From NCBI RefSeq assembly GCF_019977275.1, contig NZ_AP024650.1, positions 3,658,001 to 3,722,000 on the forward strand: a stretch of 64,000 nucleotides of DNA, in the 5' to 3' direction. The notes below the pieces were generated by a model that saw only the letters and a list, made by a program, of their open reading frames with translations, made no database searches and was not told where the DNA came from. Source of the DNA: Arthrobacter sp. StoSoilB19. GTDB lineage: Bacteria > Actinomycetota > Actinomycetes > Actinomycetales > Micrococcaceae. Below, in pieces: positions 46,635 to 54,758 of the stretch. Position 1 is the stretch's first letter. Each line of letters begins with the position of its first letter. The translations under genes and the position numbers were made by a program.

Positions 46635-47369
46635 CTACGAGTCGAAGTGCGTGCGGACGCTGGTGCCGGACAACTGCTCAATCAGTTCCTTGGCAACATC
46701 CCGGAGCTTACGGTTGCGGTTGCTTGAGACCTTGGTGAGGATCTCCATCGCCTCTTCCTGCGAGCATCGGTTCTGCGCCATGATCACGCCGCAGGCCAGA
46801 TTGATGGCGGTCCTGCTCTCAAGGGCGGCTTCCAGGTCGTCGGCCCGGTTTTCGCTCGTGTTGATGCGCACGGAGAGCTGCATGGTGTTGTGGGCGGCAC
46901 CAGCGAAACCAACTGCCTTATCGTATACATCAGCGGTGAACGCGTGGGGTTTGGCGGCGAAAAAGTTCAACGCCGCCCTTGCATCACCGGTTATCACCAA
47001 CGGCACGCCAAGGCTGCTGCGCACGCTGTGTTCGGCCAGCTTCTTGTTGAAGTCCGGCCATCTCGGGTCTTCTGCGACGTCGTCAATCATGATCGGAGTC
47101 ATCTCCCGGAGGGCACGGACGCAAGGCCCGTCGCCCAACAGCTGCTCTATGTGGTCGAGCTCCAGCGCACGGTCGCTGCTGCCGGCTGCAGTGGCAGGAC
47201 GCCGCCGGACTTTGAGGGTGACAGCACACTCGATCGTGTCGTTCGCAGCTTCGGAGACCGCTGCGGCAGCCATGCCCGAGAGCCCGGACAGGAAATCCAC
47301 AATGCCCTCCGCGCCCACCAGGATTTCCTGCAGCTGACGGACCGACTCGTTATCTGCTGATGTCGACAT
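46635..47369 (-). CDS. GAF-ANTAR domain regulator
   Basis: A 244-residue regulator with a GAF domain (residues about 15-165, DGPCVRALREMTPIMIDDVAEDPRWPDF, SSLGVPLVITGDARAALNFF) and an ANTAR domain (LESRTAINLACGVIMAQNR, CSQEEAMEILTKVSSNRN). It should sense a small ligand and bind nascent RNA to prevent termination. It closely resembles the GAF-ANTAR protein at 29361-30104. It is divergent from another GAF-ANTAR gene across a 67-bp gap. Confidence 0.9.
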   Translation of the reverse strand: MSTSADNESVRQLQEILVGAEGIVDFLSGLSGMAAAAVSEAANDTIECAVTLKVRRRPATAAGSSDRALELDHIEQLLGDGPCVRALREMTPIMIDDVAEDPRWPDFNKKLAEHSVRSSLGVPLVITGDARAALNFFAAKPHAFTADVYDKAVGFAGAAHNTMQLSVRINTSENRADDLEAALESRTAINLACGVIMAQNRCSQEEAMEILTKVSSNRNRKLRDVAKELIEQLSGTSVRTHFDS

Positions 47370-47436
47370 GCTGCAATCCTACTGTTGCAGCCAAGCGGCG
47401 CGTGGAGACGCCAAGTGGTTAACATATGCTGGAGAG

Positions 47437-48156
47437 ATGCCCCAGCACCTGCCCATTGACGAGCTCAGCATTGTGATTGCTCGGATTCAGGGATTGTTGC
47501 TGACAGAGGAAAAGGTGGGCACCGCGGTCAGCCTCCTGGCGCGGGCCGCAAAGGAGTCAGTCCCGGGCACCATCGGTGCTGGCGTGTCCCTGCTTGACTC
47601 CCGGGGCCGGCGGACCAGCAGCGGCTACACCGACGGGGTGGTGGAACAGGCTGACGCCGAACAGTACCGCCATGGCGAAGGTCCCTGCCTGACAGCCTGG
47701 GCGGCAGAGATTCCCGTCCTGGTCCAGGACCTCCACGACGACATGCGGTGGCCGCTATGGCGGGACTCGGTGCGGGGACTACCCATCCGGTCAGTGGTGA
47801 GTGCACCGTTGATGGCCGGCAAGGAAGCGATCGGCGCCCTCAAACTGTATGCCGCCACACCGTCCGGCTACGACGAAACCAGCGTGCGGCTGATTCAACT
47901 GTTCGCCGGGCCGGCCGCGACCCTTCTGTCGCACGTCCAAGGAAGCGAAGCTCCGCGCAAAATGACGGAAGGGCTGCAGACTTCGCTCCACAGCAGGGAT
48001 GTCATCAACCGCGCCTGCGGTGTGGTGATGGAACGCCTGGGCACGACGCACAAGGCAGCGCTGCAACAGCTGATGAACCAGGCGCGGAACGAGCGCACCA
48101 CCCTGCTGAACATCAGCGAATCCATTCTGGCCGGGACGCCGGCGTCCGGGATTTAG
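47437..48156 (+). CDS. GAF-ANTAR domain regulator
   Basis: A 239-residue protein: GAF domain with GVSLLDSRGRRTSSGYTDGVVEQAD, HGEGPCLTAWAAEIPVLVQDL and SVVSAPLMAGKEAIGALKLYA, then an ANTAR domain, HSRDVINRACGVVMERLGTT. The ANTAR helix departs from the AQNRCS form of the neighbours (ERLGTTHKAAL). ATG 47437 follows GGAGAG. It begins a plus-strand group with the 116-aa unknown and another GAF-ANTAR gene. Confidence 0.9.
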   Translation: MPQHLPIDELSIVIARIQGLLLTEEKVGTAVSLLARAAKESVPGTIGAGVSLLDSRGRRTSSGYTDGVVEQADAEQYRHGEGPCLTAWAAEIPVLVQDLHDDMRWPLWRDSVRGLPIRSVVSAPLMAGKEAIGALKLYAATPSGYDETSVRLIQLFAGPAATLLSHVQGSEAPRKMTEGLQTSLHSRDVINRACGVVMERLGTTHKAALQQLMNQARNERTTLLNISESILAGTPASGI

Positions 48157-48165
48157 GCAGCGCGG

Positions 48166-48516
48166 ATGGGTTTCGATCCACACGAACCGGAACAAAGGCG
48201 CCGGCTCCGTGCAGCCCTCAGGGCAGCGGATATCTCCGTGTCGGAGCTGTGGTTGAAGTACTTTGGCATGTCCGGAGACGCAGGCGAATATGAGGTTGAG
48301 GCCTACCTGCAGGGCCTTCTCTCGCTGCCGCCGATCCAGCGCGACCTGCTGGCGCTTGCGGCGAACGAGTTGATTGACGAGCGGCCGCGGCCGCGTGCGC
48401 CCTACTCCAATGACTTCACATCCAGGCCGGAGGCCGCGGAAGAGGATGCGGATGGGGATGCGGAAGGGGATGACGACGGCGGCAGCGAACCAGGCGCCGC
48501 CGCGCCAGGCCCCTGA
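48166..48516 (+). CDS. hypothetical protein, 116 aa, in the ANTAR cluster
   Basis: A protein starting MGFDPHEPEQRRRLRAAL, nine bases after the GAF-ANTAR stop, with helical segments SVSELWLKYFGMSGDAGEYEVEAYLQ and IQRDLLALAANELIDE over residues 25-75 and a very acidic, disordered tail (AEEDADGDAEGDDDGG). No family is recognised. Tight spacing suggests it is coexpressed with the regulator before it; partner or antagonist roles are possible but unsupported. Confidence 0.72.
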   Translation: MGFDPHEPEQRRRLRAALRAADISVSELWLKYFGMSGDAGEYEVEAYLQGLLSLPPIQRDLLALAANELIDERPRPRAPYSNDFTSRPEAAEEDADGDAEGDDDGGSEPGAAAPGP

Positions 48517-48616
48517 AGCAGCATCAGTGAGACGGGCATCAAACCCTGTTCGGAATCCCCTTTACAGGCGTAGTGTCGAATAAAGGATCACTGGCGCAAC
48601 TAGGGATTGAGGCCTT

Positions 48617-49348
48617 ATGGCCAACAACGATGCAGTCACCACCGCAGACCAGTATCAGGATTTATTGCTCAACACCCCGGAATTTTCGCAGTTCCTCCTG
48701 GGCCTTGCGACCATATCCGCGTCGCAGCTGGGGGGCGACGGGGCGCCGGTGGCATGTACGGTCACCGTGGAGCGCGACGGCGCCCTGTCCACGTTTGCCT
48801 ACAGCAGCGAAGAGGGCCGCCGGCTGGACGAGACCCAGTACGCCTTTGGCATAGGCCCATGCCTCGCCGCGCTCAGGGAGCAGCGCAGCGTATTGATCGA
48901 CGACCTGCAGCTTGACCAGAGGTGGGCACCGTACACCTATGCCGTTGCAAAGCTGGGTGTGCGCTCGGTTTTGGCGGTACCCATCCGCACGGAGCCCCTT
49001 TCCCAAGCGGCCCTCAATTGCTACGCGCATGCTGTCCATGCCTTCGACCCCGAGACCGTCAAGCTGGTGGAGGACCAGGCGGCGTCGATGTCCCGCATCC
49101 TTCGGCTCGCACTGCGGCTCCACGCCCCTGAGGTCTTTTCCGAGGACCTGCGGGCCGCACTGAAGTCGCGCGCGGTGGTTGACGCGGCCATTGCGCTGGT
49201 TATGCTCCAGGCCCGCGGCGGCCGGGACGGCGCACTGGACCTCCTCCAGGCCGCTGCCGCATCCGGCAACCGCCGGATCCAGGAGATTGCGCAGGAGATC
49301 GTGGCGAGGGGCAGCCTTAATGCCGATCCGGGTGGGGGTAAAAGATGA
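48617..49348 (+). CDS. GAF-ANTAR domain regulator
   Basis: A 243-residue protein with a GAF domain (VACTVTVERDGALSTFAYSSEEGR, FGIGPCLAALREQRSVLIDDL, RSVLAVPIRTEPLSQAALNCY) and an ANTAR domain, LKSRAVVDAAIALVMLQARGG. The usual Q-N-R-C-S segment is replaced by LQARGGRDGAL, so its RNA binding may differ. A GGGATTGAGG site precedes the ATG. It is the third ANTAR gene in 2.7 kb. Confidence 0.88.
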   Translation: MANNDAVTTADQYQDLLLNTPEFSQFLLGLATISASQLGGDGAPVACTVTVERDGALSTFAYSSEEGRRLDETQYAFGIGPCLAALREQRSVLIDDLQLDQRWAPYTYAVAKLGVRSVLAVPIRTEPLSQAALNCYAHAVHAFDPETVKLVEDQAASMSRILRLALRLHAPEVFSEDLRAALKSRAVVDAAIALVMLQARGGRDGALDLLQAAAASGNRRIQEIAQEIVARGSLNADPGGGKR

Positions 49349-49667
49349 ATGCCGAATGGACCGGGGGCCGGACCAGCTGATCGAAGCCGACGAGCAAAGG
49401 CGTGGAGCAGCACTGCGCTTCCGTAAACGCCGGAGTGGACGGTGCGCCCGCTCACAAGTGATGAGAATCACTCGCAATAATAGGGCATTTTGGTTGAGCA
49501 GGCACTTTCGTCATGGGCACTATGGAAGGGCACGGCCGGACACATCGGCCCTTGACATCCTGGTGACGCAATGAGGCCCACCGGTGAGCACCGGCCACCG
49601 ATCCTCTGAGCGCGGACAGGCCAATTGACCGGACGCAGCGCCGGCTTGATACAGGAAAGTCTGAACA
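49349..49667. other. 320-bp intergenic gap without a supported gene
   Basis: Between the third GAF-ANTAR gene and the 64-aa ORF I see no ORF with a convincing start, and no tRNA. Short frames here lack ribosome binding sites and typical codon use. It may hold a leader RNA controlled by the neighbouring ANTAR proteins, but I could not identify paired hexaloops by eye. Confidence 0.5.
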
Positions 49668-49862
49668 ATGACGTTTAATACTGCCGAATCCGTGACCCTG
49701 AAGATCTGGGACCGTACCTCACTCCACGAGACCCTTGATTCCGCGGTCAGCGACCTGTCGTCGCGCCACAACACCACCACCTGCCGCATCGCTGTCACGT
49801 GCAGCGGGCCCAACACCTTCACCCTGAGTGTGCGCGGCGACGAGGCGGCACTGGCCCTTTAG
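49668..49862 (+). CDS. small hypothetical protein, 64 aa
   Basis: A small ORF with an AGGAAAG site before its ATG. The product starts MTFNTAESVTLKIWDRTSLH and is likely alpha-beta: a helix HETLDSAVSDLSSRHNT, then strands CRIAVTCSG and NTFTLSVRGDEA. It is directly followed by a strong terminator, which supports it as a genuine unit. No family is recognised. Confidence 0.65.
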   Translation: MTFNTAESVTLKIWDRTSLHETLDSAVSDLSSRHNTTTCRIAVTCSGPNTFTLSVRGDEAALAL

Positions 49863-49880
49863 GCACTCCCACCACCAGGG

Positions 49881-49928
49881 GGCGCGGACGACGCCGGGGA
49901 ACCACCCGCCGTCGTCCGCGCCTTTTTT
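49881..49928 (+). terminator. intrinsic terminator after the 64-aa ORF
   Basis: An 18-bp stem with one mismatch (GGCGCGGACGACGCCGGG and its near complement) is followed by six T residues. It belongs to the GACGACGGCGG hairpin family of this window. Confidence 0.88.
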
Positions 49929-50033
49929 GCTGCCCCGCGGGGACGGGGGCCCTGACCGCACAACCTGGCGCAGCCCGCCGCCGCGGAACGGCGTAGCATT
50001 CGTGAGGTACGCGCAGCAGGACGGGGAGGAAAC

Positions 50034-51071
50034 ATGGATACCCAGCAAAAGCCCGGCCGGTTCAACCTCGGGTCCCTGGCAGTGCCGATCATCCAGGCAC
50101 CGATGGCAGGCGGGCCCTCCACACCTCAGCTCGCGGCGGCTGCCACTGCCGCCGGCGGCCTCGGCTTCCTCGCGGCCGGATACAAGACCGCCGCGGCGAT
50201 GCGCTCCGAGATTGAGACGGTGCGCTCACTCACCAGCCGGGCGTTCGGGGTCAACCTGTTCGTTCCCCAGCCGTCGGTCATCAGCCCGGCGTCCCTTCAG
50301 CAGTACGCGGCGTCCCTGGCCCCTGACGCCGAGCGCTTCGGTGTCAGCCTGGGCGAGCCACGGCATGACCATGACGACTGGGACAAAAAGCTCGAGGTCC
50401 TGCTGGAGCTCGCGCCGGCCGTTGTGTCCTTCACCTTCGACGTTCCCGCTACCGGGGTGGTCCAGGCCCTCCAAAAGCAGGGTGTGTATGTGGTCGCCAC
50501 GGTGACGGACCGCGGCGAAGCGCTTCAGGCGCTTGAAGCAGGCGCCGACGCCCTGTGCGTCCAGGGCCCGGAAGCCGGCGGCCACCGCGGGACGTTCAAG
50601 GCGGATGTTCCGCCTCCCGAGGTGCCCCTGCATGGCATCCTCGAAGAGCTCTCCGACCTTGAGGTGCCGCTCATCGCGGCCGGCGGGATTGCCACGCCCG
50701 ATGACACGCGGGCTGCCCTCGCCGTGGGTGCCGCGGCGGTCCAGGCCGGAACCGCCTTCCTCCGCGCGGATGAAGCGGGAACCAAGGCGGCGCACCGGGC
50801 CGCGTTGTCGTCATCGGAGCGGTTCACCACCACCGCCGTCACCCGCGCCTTCTCGGGCCGCAACGCCCGCGGCCTCTACAACGAATTCATGCGCCGCCAC
50901 GACCCCGATGCCCCCTACGGCTACCCGGAGATCCACCACCTGACCACTCCCCTGCGGGCAGCGGCTGCAGCCGCCGGCGAGCCGGACTGGCTGAACCTGT
51001 GGGCCGGCATCAACTACCGGCATGCCGTGGACGGCCCCGCGGCGGCAATCCTCAAGAGTCTCGCCCCGTAG
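50034..51071 (+). CDS. nitronate monooxygenase (FMN-dependent)
   Basis: A 345-residue TIM-barrel flavoprotein that oxidises alkyl nitronates such as propionate 3-nitronate. Signatures are VPIIQAPMAGGPSTPQLAAAA near residue 15, FGVNLFVPQ near 75, DALCVQGPEAGGHRGTF near 175 with the catalytic His, and LIAAGGIATPDDTRAALAVGA near 215. GGGAGGAAAC precedes the ATG. It is monocistronic and ends in a terminator facing the alcohol dehydrogenase. Confidence 0.93.
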   Translation: MDTQQKPGRFNLGSLAVPIIQAPMAGGPSTPQLAAAATAAGGLGFLAAGYKTAAAMRSEIETVRSLTSRAFGVNLFVPQPSVISPASLQQYAASLAPDAERFGVSLGEPRHDHDDWDKKLEVLLELAPAVVSFTFDVPATGVVQALQKQGVYVVATVTDRGEALQALEAGADALCVQGPEAGGHRGTFKADVPPPEVPLHGILEELSDLEVPLIAAGGIATPDDTRAALAVGAAAVQAGTAFLRADEAGTKAAHRAALSSSERFTTTAVTRAFSGRNARGLYNEFMRRHDPDAPYGYPEIHHLTTPLRAAAAAAGEPDWLNLWAGINYRHAVDGPAAAILKSLAP

Positions 51072-51115
51072 CGGGTTGATGCTTCTGCCACGGCTGCTGC
51101 TTCTGCCACGGACGA

Positions 51116-51149
51116 CGGCGGGCCGGCCCCTTTCGGAGCCGGCCCGCCG
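51116..51149. terminator. bidirectional terminator
   Basis: A 12-bp stem (CGGCGGGCCGGC and its complement) with a 10-nt loop lies between the convergent nitronate monooxygenase and alcohol dehydrogenase genes, next to another GACGACGGCGG core. Confidence 0.8.
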
Positions 51150-51164
51150 CGCGGCGGTGGTGCT

Positions 51165-52205
51165 TTAGAGGGTGGCGGTGTCGATCACGAAGCGGTAGCG
51201 GACGTCCGAGGCAAGGACGCGCTCGTAGGCTTCGTTGATCTTCTCAGCCGGGATGACCTCGACCTCGGCGCCCAGGCCGTGCTCGGCGCAGAAGTTGAGC
51301 ATCTCCTGGGTCTCGCGGATGCCGCCGATCATGGAACCGGCGAAGGAGCGGCGGCCGCCGATCAGTGCGAACGCATTGACGGGAAGCGGCTCGGCAGGAG
51401 CACCAACGTTGACCAGTGCGCCGTCAAGCTTCAGCAGGCCGAGGTAGGAGCTGATGTCGATTGAAGCGCTGACCGTGTTGATGATGAGGTCGAAGGAGCC
51501 GGCGAGCACCTCAAACGTGGCGGGATCGCTGGTGGCGTAGTAGCTGTCAGCGCCCAGGCGCAGGCCGTCTTCCTGCTTCTTCAGCGACTGGGACAGAACA
51601 GTCACGTCGGCGCCCATGGCGTGGGCGAGCTTGACGGCCATGTGGCCCAGGCCGCCGAGGCCGACGACGGCGACCTTCTTGCCGGGACCGGCGCCCCAGT
51701 GCCGCAGCGGGGAGTAGGTGGTGATGCCGGCGCACAGCAACGGTGCGGCCACATCGAGTTCGATGCCCTCGGGGATGGTCACCACGAAGTCCTCGGTCAC
51801 CACAACGTGGGTGGAGTAGCCGCCCTGGGTGATGGTGCCGTCGCGGTCAACGGCGCCGTACGTGCCAACGTTGCCCTTGAGGCAGTACTGTTCCTCGCCC
51901 TTCTGGCAGTTGGCGCACTCCTTGCAGGAGTTGACCATGCAGCCAACACCAACACGGTCGCCAACGGCATGCTTGGTCACCGCGGAGCCCACCTCTGTAA
52001 CGATGCCCGCGATTTCGTGGCCGGGAACCAGCGGGTACTGCTGCGGGCCCCAGTCGCCGCGGACAGTGTGGATGTCCGAGTGGCAGATGCCGGCGAACTT
52101 GATGTCGATCATGACGTCGTGGGGACCCACCTCGCGGCGCTCAATGGTGGTTGCCACCAGGTCCTCCGTGGCGGACGGGGATGCATAAGCCTTGACGGTA
52201 GTCAT
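51165..52205 (-). CDS. NAD(P)-dependent alcohol dehydrogenase (cinnamyl/YahK-AdhC type)
   Basis: A 346-residue zinc alcohol dehydrogenase. Catalytic zinc ligands lie in [14 protein letters not shown] and PGHEIAGIV, the structural zinc in [15 protein letters not shown], and the nucleotide-binding motif is [15 protein letters not shown]. This combination is the broad-specificity aldehyde reductase group of YahK and mycobacterial AdhC. A shared motif (52289-52314) upstream, also found before the next dehydrogenase and the MFS gene, suggests regulation by the XRE protein at 53.5 kb. Confidence 0.93.
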   Translation of the reverse strand: MTTVKAYASPSATEDLVATTIERREVGPHDVMIDIKFAGICHSDIHTVRGDWGPQQYPLVPGHEIAGIVTEVGSAVTKHAVGDRVGVGCMVNSCKECANCQKGEEQYCLKGNVGTYGAVDRDGTITQGGYSTHVVVTEDFVVTIPEGIELDVAAPLLCAGITTYSPLRHWGAGPGKKVAVVGLGGLGHMAVKLAHAMGADVTVLSQSLKKQEDGLRLGADSYYATSDPATFEVLAGSFDLIINTVSASIDISSYLGLLKLDGALVNVGAPAEPLPVNAFALIGGRRSFAGSMIGGIRETQEMLNFCAEHGLGAEVEVIPAEKINEAYERVLASDVRYRFVIDTATL

Positions 52206-52288
52206 GGTTCTCCTGTGATCTGTTGGGGGATAACTGAAATGCTACCGGGGTTGTTCGGATCAAACCCCGGAAAAGGTGGGGCCAGCGT

Positions 52289-52314
52289 GGCCCTGTTGTA
52301 CCTGGTCTTGGCAG
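52289..52314 (-). promoter_or_regulatory. regulon motif copy C, upstream of the YahK-like dehydrogenase
   Basis: On the plus strand, 26 bases from GGCCCTG to GGCAG match copy A at 22 of 26 positions and keep its orientation relative to the downstream minus-strand gene. It is 84 bp upstream of the start at 52205. Confidence 0.65.
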
Positions 52315-52351
52315 TCCTACCCTCTGCAGCCTGGCCAAGCCGGGTGAAACG

Positions 52352-53368
52352 TCAGGGCCGGAGGAGCACCTTGATGGCGCGGCGTTCGTCCATGGCCTTG
52401 TACGCCTCTGCTGCCTGGTCCAAGGGGAGTTCGAGGTCGAACACCTTTCCGGGGTTGATGTCGCCACGGAGGATCAGGTCGATCAGCTCGGGAAGGTACT
52501 GCCGGACCGGAGCGGGACCGCCGTGCAGGTGGACGTGCGAGTAGAACAGGTCCCGGCCTGGCAGCGCCACGTCATGGGAGACACCGACGAAGCCCACATG
52601 GCCGCCGGCACGGGTGGCGTGGATTGCCTGCAGCATGGATTCCTGCGTGCCAACGGCCTCGATGACCGAGTGTGCGCCGAGCCCGCCCGTGAGTTCCTTG
52701 ATCTTCTTCACGCCTGCGTCCCCGCGCTCCTCGACGATGTCGGTGGCGCCGAATTCGCGGGCCAGGGCCTGCCGGTCGGCGTGGCGGGACATGGCAATGA
52801 TGCGTTCGGCGCCCATCTGCTGTGCGGCCAGGATCCCCAAAAGCCCCACGGCGCCGTCGCCCACCACCGCCACGGTTTTGCCTGGTCCCGCTTCGGCCGC
52901 CTTGGCGGCAAACCATCCCGTGCCCAGGACATCGGAGGCGGCAAGCAGCGACGGAACCATGCCGGCGTCGGGCATCTCCGGCGTGGCCACCAGGGTGCCG
53001 TCCGCCAGCGGGACGCGCAGGTACTCAGCCTGCGCACCGCCCACGCCCTGCCGGTGGACGCAGCCGCTTTGGTAGCCGGAGCGGCAGATCTCACAGGTGT
53101 TGTCCGAGGCGAAGAAGGAGCCAACCACGAATTGGCCGGGGCGGACATTCTTCACGTCGGCGCCCACTTCTTCGACGATTCCCACGTATTCGTGGCCCAT
53201 CGGCATGGGTTTGGCCAGTTTGTCTGCGCCCCGGTAGGGCCAGAGGTCGGACCCGCAGACACAGGCGGCAACGAGTTTGATGACCGCGTCGCTGGGCTGC
53301 CTGATGGCGGGTTTGTCACGGTCCTCGACGCGCACGTCTCCGGGGGCGTGCATGATGGCTGCGCGCAT
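52352..53368 (-). CDS. zinc-dependent alcohol dehydrogenase (threonine dehydrogenase-like)
   Basis: A 338-residue medium-chain dehydrogenase. ACVCGSDLWPY and GHEYVGIVEEVG give the catalytic zinc, CEICRSGYQSGC the structural loop (the fourth Cys in SGCVHRQG), and VVGDGAVGLLGILAA the nucleotide site. The usual GLGxVG turn reads GDGAVG. ATG 53368 has GGAGGA 9-10 bases upstream; the longer frame is rejected. It is divergent from the XRE regulator, with motif copy A between them. Confidence 0.92.
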   Translation of the reverse strand: MRAAIMHAPGDVRVEDRDKPAIRQPSDAVIKLVAACVCGSDLWPYRGADKLAKPMPMGHEYVGIVEEVGADVKNVRPGQFVVGSFFASDNTCEICRSGYQSGCVHRQGVGGAQAEYLRVPLADGTLVATPEMPDAGMVPSLLAASDVLGTGWFAAKAAEAGPGKTVAVVGDGAVGLLGILAAQQMGAERIIAMSRHADRQALAREFGATDIVEERGDAGVKKIKELTGGLGAHSVIEAVGTQESMLQAIHATRAGGHVGFVGVSHDVALPGRDLFYSHVHLHGGPAPVRQYLPELIDLILRGDINPGKVFDLELPLDQAAEAYKAMDERRAIKVLLRP

Positions 53369-53433
53369 GCTGGGTCCTCCAAGGGGTGGAAAGCTAAAAA
53401 CGGACAATCCCATCAAACCCGGCCCGGTGAACG

Positions 53434-53477
53434 CTAGCGAGGGCCCTGCTGTAACTGGTTCTGGCAGAACCTCCTTA
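53434..53477. promoter_or_regulatory. regulon motif copy A, between dehydrogenase and XRE regulator
   Basis: A 44-base element starting CTAGCGAGGGCCCTGCTG and containing the perfect 15-bp palindrome GGTTCTGGCAGAACC. It is 66 bp upstream of the minus-strand dehydrogenase and 31 bp upstream of the XRE start, so it can serve both. It matches copy B at 38 of 44 positions. Confidence 0.8.
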
Positions 53478-53508
53478 GGGCGATGCCGATGGTCGTAACG
53501 TGGTCCCC

Positions 53509-54402
53509 ATGGATAACCGAGCCGAGGTCCGACAGTTCCTGTCCTCCCGCCGTGGGCGCATCACCCCTGAGCAGGCCGGCATTGAACCGTACGGCGGCCG
53601 GCGGCGCGTACCGGGGCTGCGCCGCGAGGAGGTGGCCCGGCTGGCGGGCGTCAGCGTGGACTATTACACCCGGCTGGAACGCGGGAACCTCAGCGGCGTT
53701 TCGGACAGTGTCCTGGATGCCATTGCCGGTGCCCTGGAACTGGACCGCGCGGAACACGACCACCTCTACGACCTGGCCCGGGCGGCCAACACGTCGGGCC
53801 GGAAGAGGGCTGCGGGCGCAGGCGGGTCCGCGCCCTCGAAAGTGCGGCCCGAGCTGCAGTACCTCCTGGACACCATCACCGGGGCACCTGCGTTCATCGG
53901 CAACAACCGGATGGACATCGTGGCCGCCAACACCCTGGGCTACGCCCTCTACTCGGACATGTACCGTGCCCCGTCACGGCCGGCCAACCACTCCCGGTTC
54001 ATCTTCCTTGACCCCCGGGCCCACAACTTCTACACCGACTGGGACCGGGCCGCCAACACCAATGTGGCCATCCTCCGCCGCGAGGCGGGCCGCAACCCGC
54101 ATGACAAGGGCATCGCCGAACTCATCGGTGAGCTGTCCATGCGGAGTGACGAGTTCCGCACGCTCTGGGCAGCGCACAACGTCCGCCGCCACTACGCGGG
54201 GACCAAGTTCTTCCAGCACCCCGTGGTGGGCCTCCTGGAACTGAACTACCAGGTCCTGGGCCTGGAAGAGGACCCCGGGCACACGCTCACCGTGTATCCC
54301 GCCACTCCCGGCAGCCCTTCCGAGGAGGCCCTCAAGCTCCTGGCCTCCTGGGCGGCCACCGAAAAGATCGCGGACATGGCCCAGGGCCAAGTCCGCGCCT
54401 AG
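53509..54402 (+). CDS. XRE family regulator with MmyB-like C-terminal domain
   Basis: A 297-residue protein. The N terminus is a helix-turn-helix: MDNRAEVRQFLSSRRGRITP, then VPGLRREEVARLAGVSVDYY followed by TRLERGN as recognition helix. Residues about 105-280 form the MmyB-like ligand-binding domain (PAFIGNNRMDIVAANTLGYAL, EELIGELSMRSDEFRTLWAAHNV-like region). ATG 53509 is preferred over a GTG three codons upstream by family pattern. It is divergent from a Zn alcohol dehydrogenase; motif copies A, B and C define its likely regulon. Confidence 0.9.
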   Translation: MDNRAEVRQFLSSRRGRITPEQAGIEPYGGRRRVPGLRREEVARLAGVSVDYYTRLERGNLSGVSDSVLDAIAGALELDRAEHDHLYDLARAANTSGRKRAAGAGGSAPSKVRPELQYLLDTITGAPAFIGNNRMDIVAANTLGYALYSDMYRAPSRPANHSRFIFLDPRAHNFYTDWDRAANTNVAILRREAGRNPHDKGIAELIGELSMRSDEFRTLWAAHNVRRHYAGTKFFQHPVVGLLELNYQVLGLEEDPGHTLTVYPATPGSPSEEALKLLASWAATEKIADMAQGQVRA

Positions 54403-54758
54403 GCCACAGGGCTTCACCGGCCGCCGGCCTTCGCCCGCGCCTTGCCGTCCAGTCACATTAACCTCCGTTGCGGTTCGTGGCTCCGCGTTGCCTGGCTTGT
54501 CCCCATTGGTCCGCGTTTGTCGGCCGGATGGCGCCATAAGTAGCGCCGTTTCGCAGCGTTTAGCCTCCATTGCGTGCTGCTGGCCAACGCCCTGCGGACC
54601 GTGCTTGAGTGTTTTCACGGCACCGGCCAGGCCGTAAGCACCAGCCCAAAGCGCGGGCACGCCGCCGCGCCGACGGCCCCACCCACCTCACACGTCCACC
54701 CGGGCACACACCCCGGGGGCCGTCGTCGTACCCGGAATCTTTCCCCGAAAGGAACACC
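54403..54758. other. 356-bp gap upstream of the sulfonate-type ABC operon
   Basis: This gap must contain the operon promoter. I see a short inverted repeat (GGCGC and GCGCC eight bases apart near 54533-54550) and GC-rich repeats (CCGGG, CCCGG) but no ORF with a good start and no recognised riboswitch. Frames crossing it on the minus strand antisense to the XRE gene look like shadows. Confidence 0.5.

Noticed and set aside
49944..49975. Possible fourth copy of the XRE regulon motif before the nitronate monooxygenase gene
   Set aside because: Only about half of the aligned bases match, the central palindrome is absent and the orientation relative to the gene is opposite.
53974..54660. Minus-strand frame of 228 codons crossing the XRE gene and the gap before the ABC operon, with a GGAGG near 54470
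   Set aside because: Most of it is antisense to the conserved XRE C-terminal domain and the translation has no recognisable fold; the GGAGG is probably chance in GC-rich DNA.
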